DNA of 6,621 nt from Planctomycetota bacterium (GTDB lineage Bacteria > Planctomycetota > UBA1135 > GCA-002686595), in the NCBI GenBank assembly GCA_029259675.1, contig JAJDES010000312.1:1-6621 (forward strand), read 5' to 3'. Positions 5,821 to 6,621 of this stretch are shown in pieces (within the stretch, counting starts at the first letter, position 1; the number at the start of each line of letters is the position of its first letter). The translations under genes and the position numbers were made by a program. The notes below the pieces were generated by a model, which searched no databases, had not been told where the DNA came from, and was given only the letters and a program-made list of their open reading frames with translations.

Positions 5821-6447
5821 CTACTTGCGGGTGTAGACCATGTGCAGAGTCTTGAACTCCTTGCCATCGGGGCCGGTGTCGTACATGTCAAAAAGCATTT
5901 TGTTGTTGCCAACCATTTCCGAAGTCAACCGGTAAGGGCGACCGCCCGGCGTCAGCATGTCCTTATTCGTTCCGCTCAGGCGAAGCAATCCCGCATCATC
6001 CCGATGTCCGCTGGAGTGAAAGCCCCAGGTGGTCATTGAGTCATACCAGGTTGAAAAATGACGCTTTTCAAGATTGCTGTAGCCCATCAACGCCATTCCC
6101 TCGAAGGGCATGCCTTCAAATTCACCTTGGAAGGACTCAACAATCAATTTCCCGCCGAGTGCCTTGCGGAAGGTTGCCGTGGCTTCGCCGGGAACCATCT
6201 CCGTACCGGGACCCATGCTCATCTCCGTTTTCACATCCCAGTCACCAACCATCTGCGCCAAGTACGCATGCTCTTCACCTAGCTCGCCGGACGCCTTCAT
6301 TATCTCCATCATTTCGGCTTCGGTCATTTCAGCCATGGACTTGGCCGGCAATTCGCTGGCCTGGAGTTCATGCACAAGCTTGTCTTCGTTCGTCTGGCAG
6401 CCGACGGCCAAAGTCATGACTGCTGCACTAATAATTGCTTTCCACAT
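5821..6447 (-). CDS. DUF1579 family lipoprotein of unknown function
   Basis: Protein of 208 residues, probably membrane-anchored on the outer face of the cytoplasmic membrane or in the outer membrane. It starts MWKAIISAAVMTLAVGC: a short signal peptide ending in a lipobox-like AVGC, so lipidation of Cys17 is predicted (Ala at -3 is acceptable but not the commonest residue). Residues about 25-60 are acidic and Met-rich, probably helical. From about 62 the DUF1579 pattern is clear: GDWDVKTEMSMGPG, then GEATATFRKALGGKLIVESF, GMPFEGMALMGYSN, TWYDSMTTWGF, and a C-terminal VYTR. The family is common in Planctomycetes and is predicted to be a beta-rich fold; no reaction is known to me. Upstream on the minus strand there is only an A-rich stretch (AGAAAG), a weak ribosome site. 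It is convergent with the sulfatase gene and followed by a strong intrinsic terminator, so it is probably transcribed alone or as the last gene of its unit. Confidence 0.9.
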   Translation of the reverse strand: MWKAIISAAVMTLAVGCQTNEDKLVHELQASELPAKSMAEMTEAEMMEIMKASGELGEEHAYLAQMVGDWDVKTEMSMGPGTEMVPGEATATFRKALGGKLIVESFQGEFEGMPFEGMALMGYSNLEKRHFSTWYDSMTTWGFHSSGHRDDAGLLRLSGTNKDMLTPGGRPYRLTSEMVGNNKMLFDMYDTGPDGKEFKTLHMVYTRK

Positions 6448-6621
6448 CGTTCGTTACTTTCTAATGAGGTCGCCTTCGGACCCTTAATTCGGTTTGCTGA
6501 CTTCGCATAGAACCCTTCAGAAGTCCCCTGAAAGAGCCCCTATTGCGCGTCCAATCTCCAACTGAGCTGAACACGTTAGTGCTTCGGCCGGTCCGCCGTC
6601 TACTGCAAACAGCAGCTACAA
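6448..6621. other. Upstream region of the DUF1579 gene; no gene recognised
   Basis: These 174 bp presumably hold the promoter of the minus-strand lipoprotein gene, but I cannot pick a convincing -35/-10 pair. A minus-strand frame is open from the right edge (6619) to a TAG at 6461-6463, about 52 codons. Its translation is Arg-rich and resembles nothing I know, so I do not call it a gene end. A weak 5-bp inverted repeat TTCAG/CTGAA lies near 6517-6533. Confidence 0.4.

Noticed and set aside
6461..6619. Minus-strand frame open at the right edge as the 3' end of an upstream gene
   Set aside because: About 52 codons, Arg-rich, no recognisable motif, and cut by the window edge; not enough to call.
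1..6621. CRISPR array, insertion sequence, phage or defence genes
   Set aside because: No regularly spaced direct repeats, transposase, integrase or known defence motifs were seen; the only tandem repeats are the protein repeats of the propeller gene. RecD2 alone is a housekeeping repair helicase.

Overview
The window looks like chromosomal DNA from a bacterium of the Planctomycetota or a close PVC relative. This is inferred from the gene mix: a sulfatase, a large secreted VCBS/FG-GAP propeller protein, and a DUF1579 lipoprotein. No convincing Shine-Dalgarno sequence precedes any of the three visible starts, which fits that phylum. No rRNA, tRNA or other taxonomic marker is present, so the assignment is moderate.

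Layout. Positions 1-1041 (+) hold the C-terminal half of a RecD2-type helicase, cut by the left edge. Positions 1042-1519 are 478 bp without a convincing gene but unusually rich in inverted repeats. They contain a 13-bp perfect inverted repeat enclosing further hairpins (1072-1200), several more hairpins (1284-1398), and two perfect 14-bp palindromes 72 bp apart (1417-1430 and 1489-1502). Positions 1520-4162 (+) encode an 880-residue secreted protein: signal peptide, N-terminal beta-rich domain, and 14 calcium-loop (VCBS/FG-GAP) repeats, a number that suits two seven-bladed beta-propellers. After a 43-bp gap, 4206-5663 (+) encodes an exported type I sulfatase with all the expected catalytic residues. 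Positions 5664-5820 hold terminator structures between convergent genes. Positions 5821-6447 (-) encode a DUF1579 lipoprotein. Positions 6448-6621 are its upstream region.

How the genes relate. The propeller protein and the sulfatase are co-directional and close, so they may be co-transcribed. Both are predicted to leave the cytoplasm. A plausible but unproven reading is a surface or periplasmic role with sulfated polysaccharides. RecD2 (DNA repair) and the DUF1579 lipoprotein appear functionally unrelated.

The least explained part is the inverted-repeat-rich intergenic stretch at 1042-1519. It may contain a structured RNA or 3'-UTR element after recD2 and palindromic operator-like sites before the propeller gene. 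No CRISPR array, insertion sequence, phage gene or recognisable defence system was seen.
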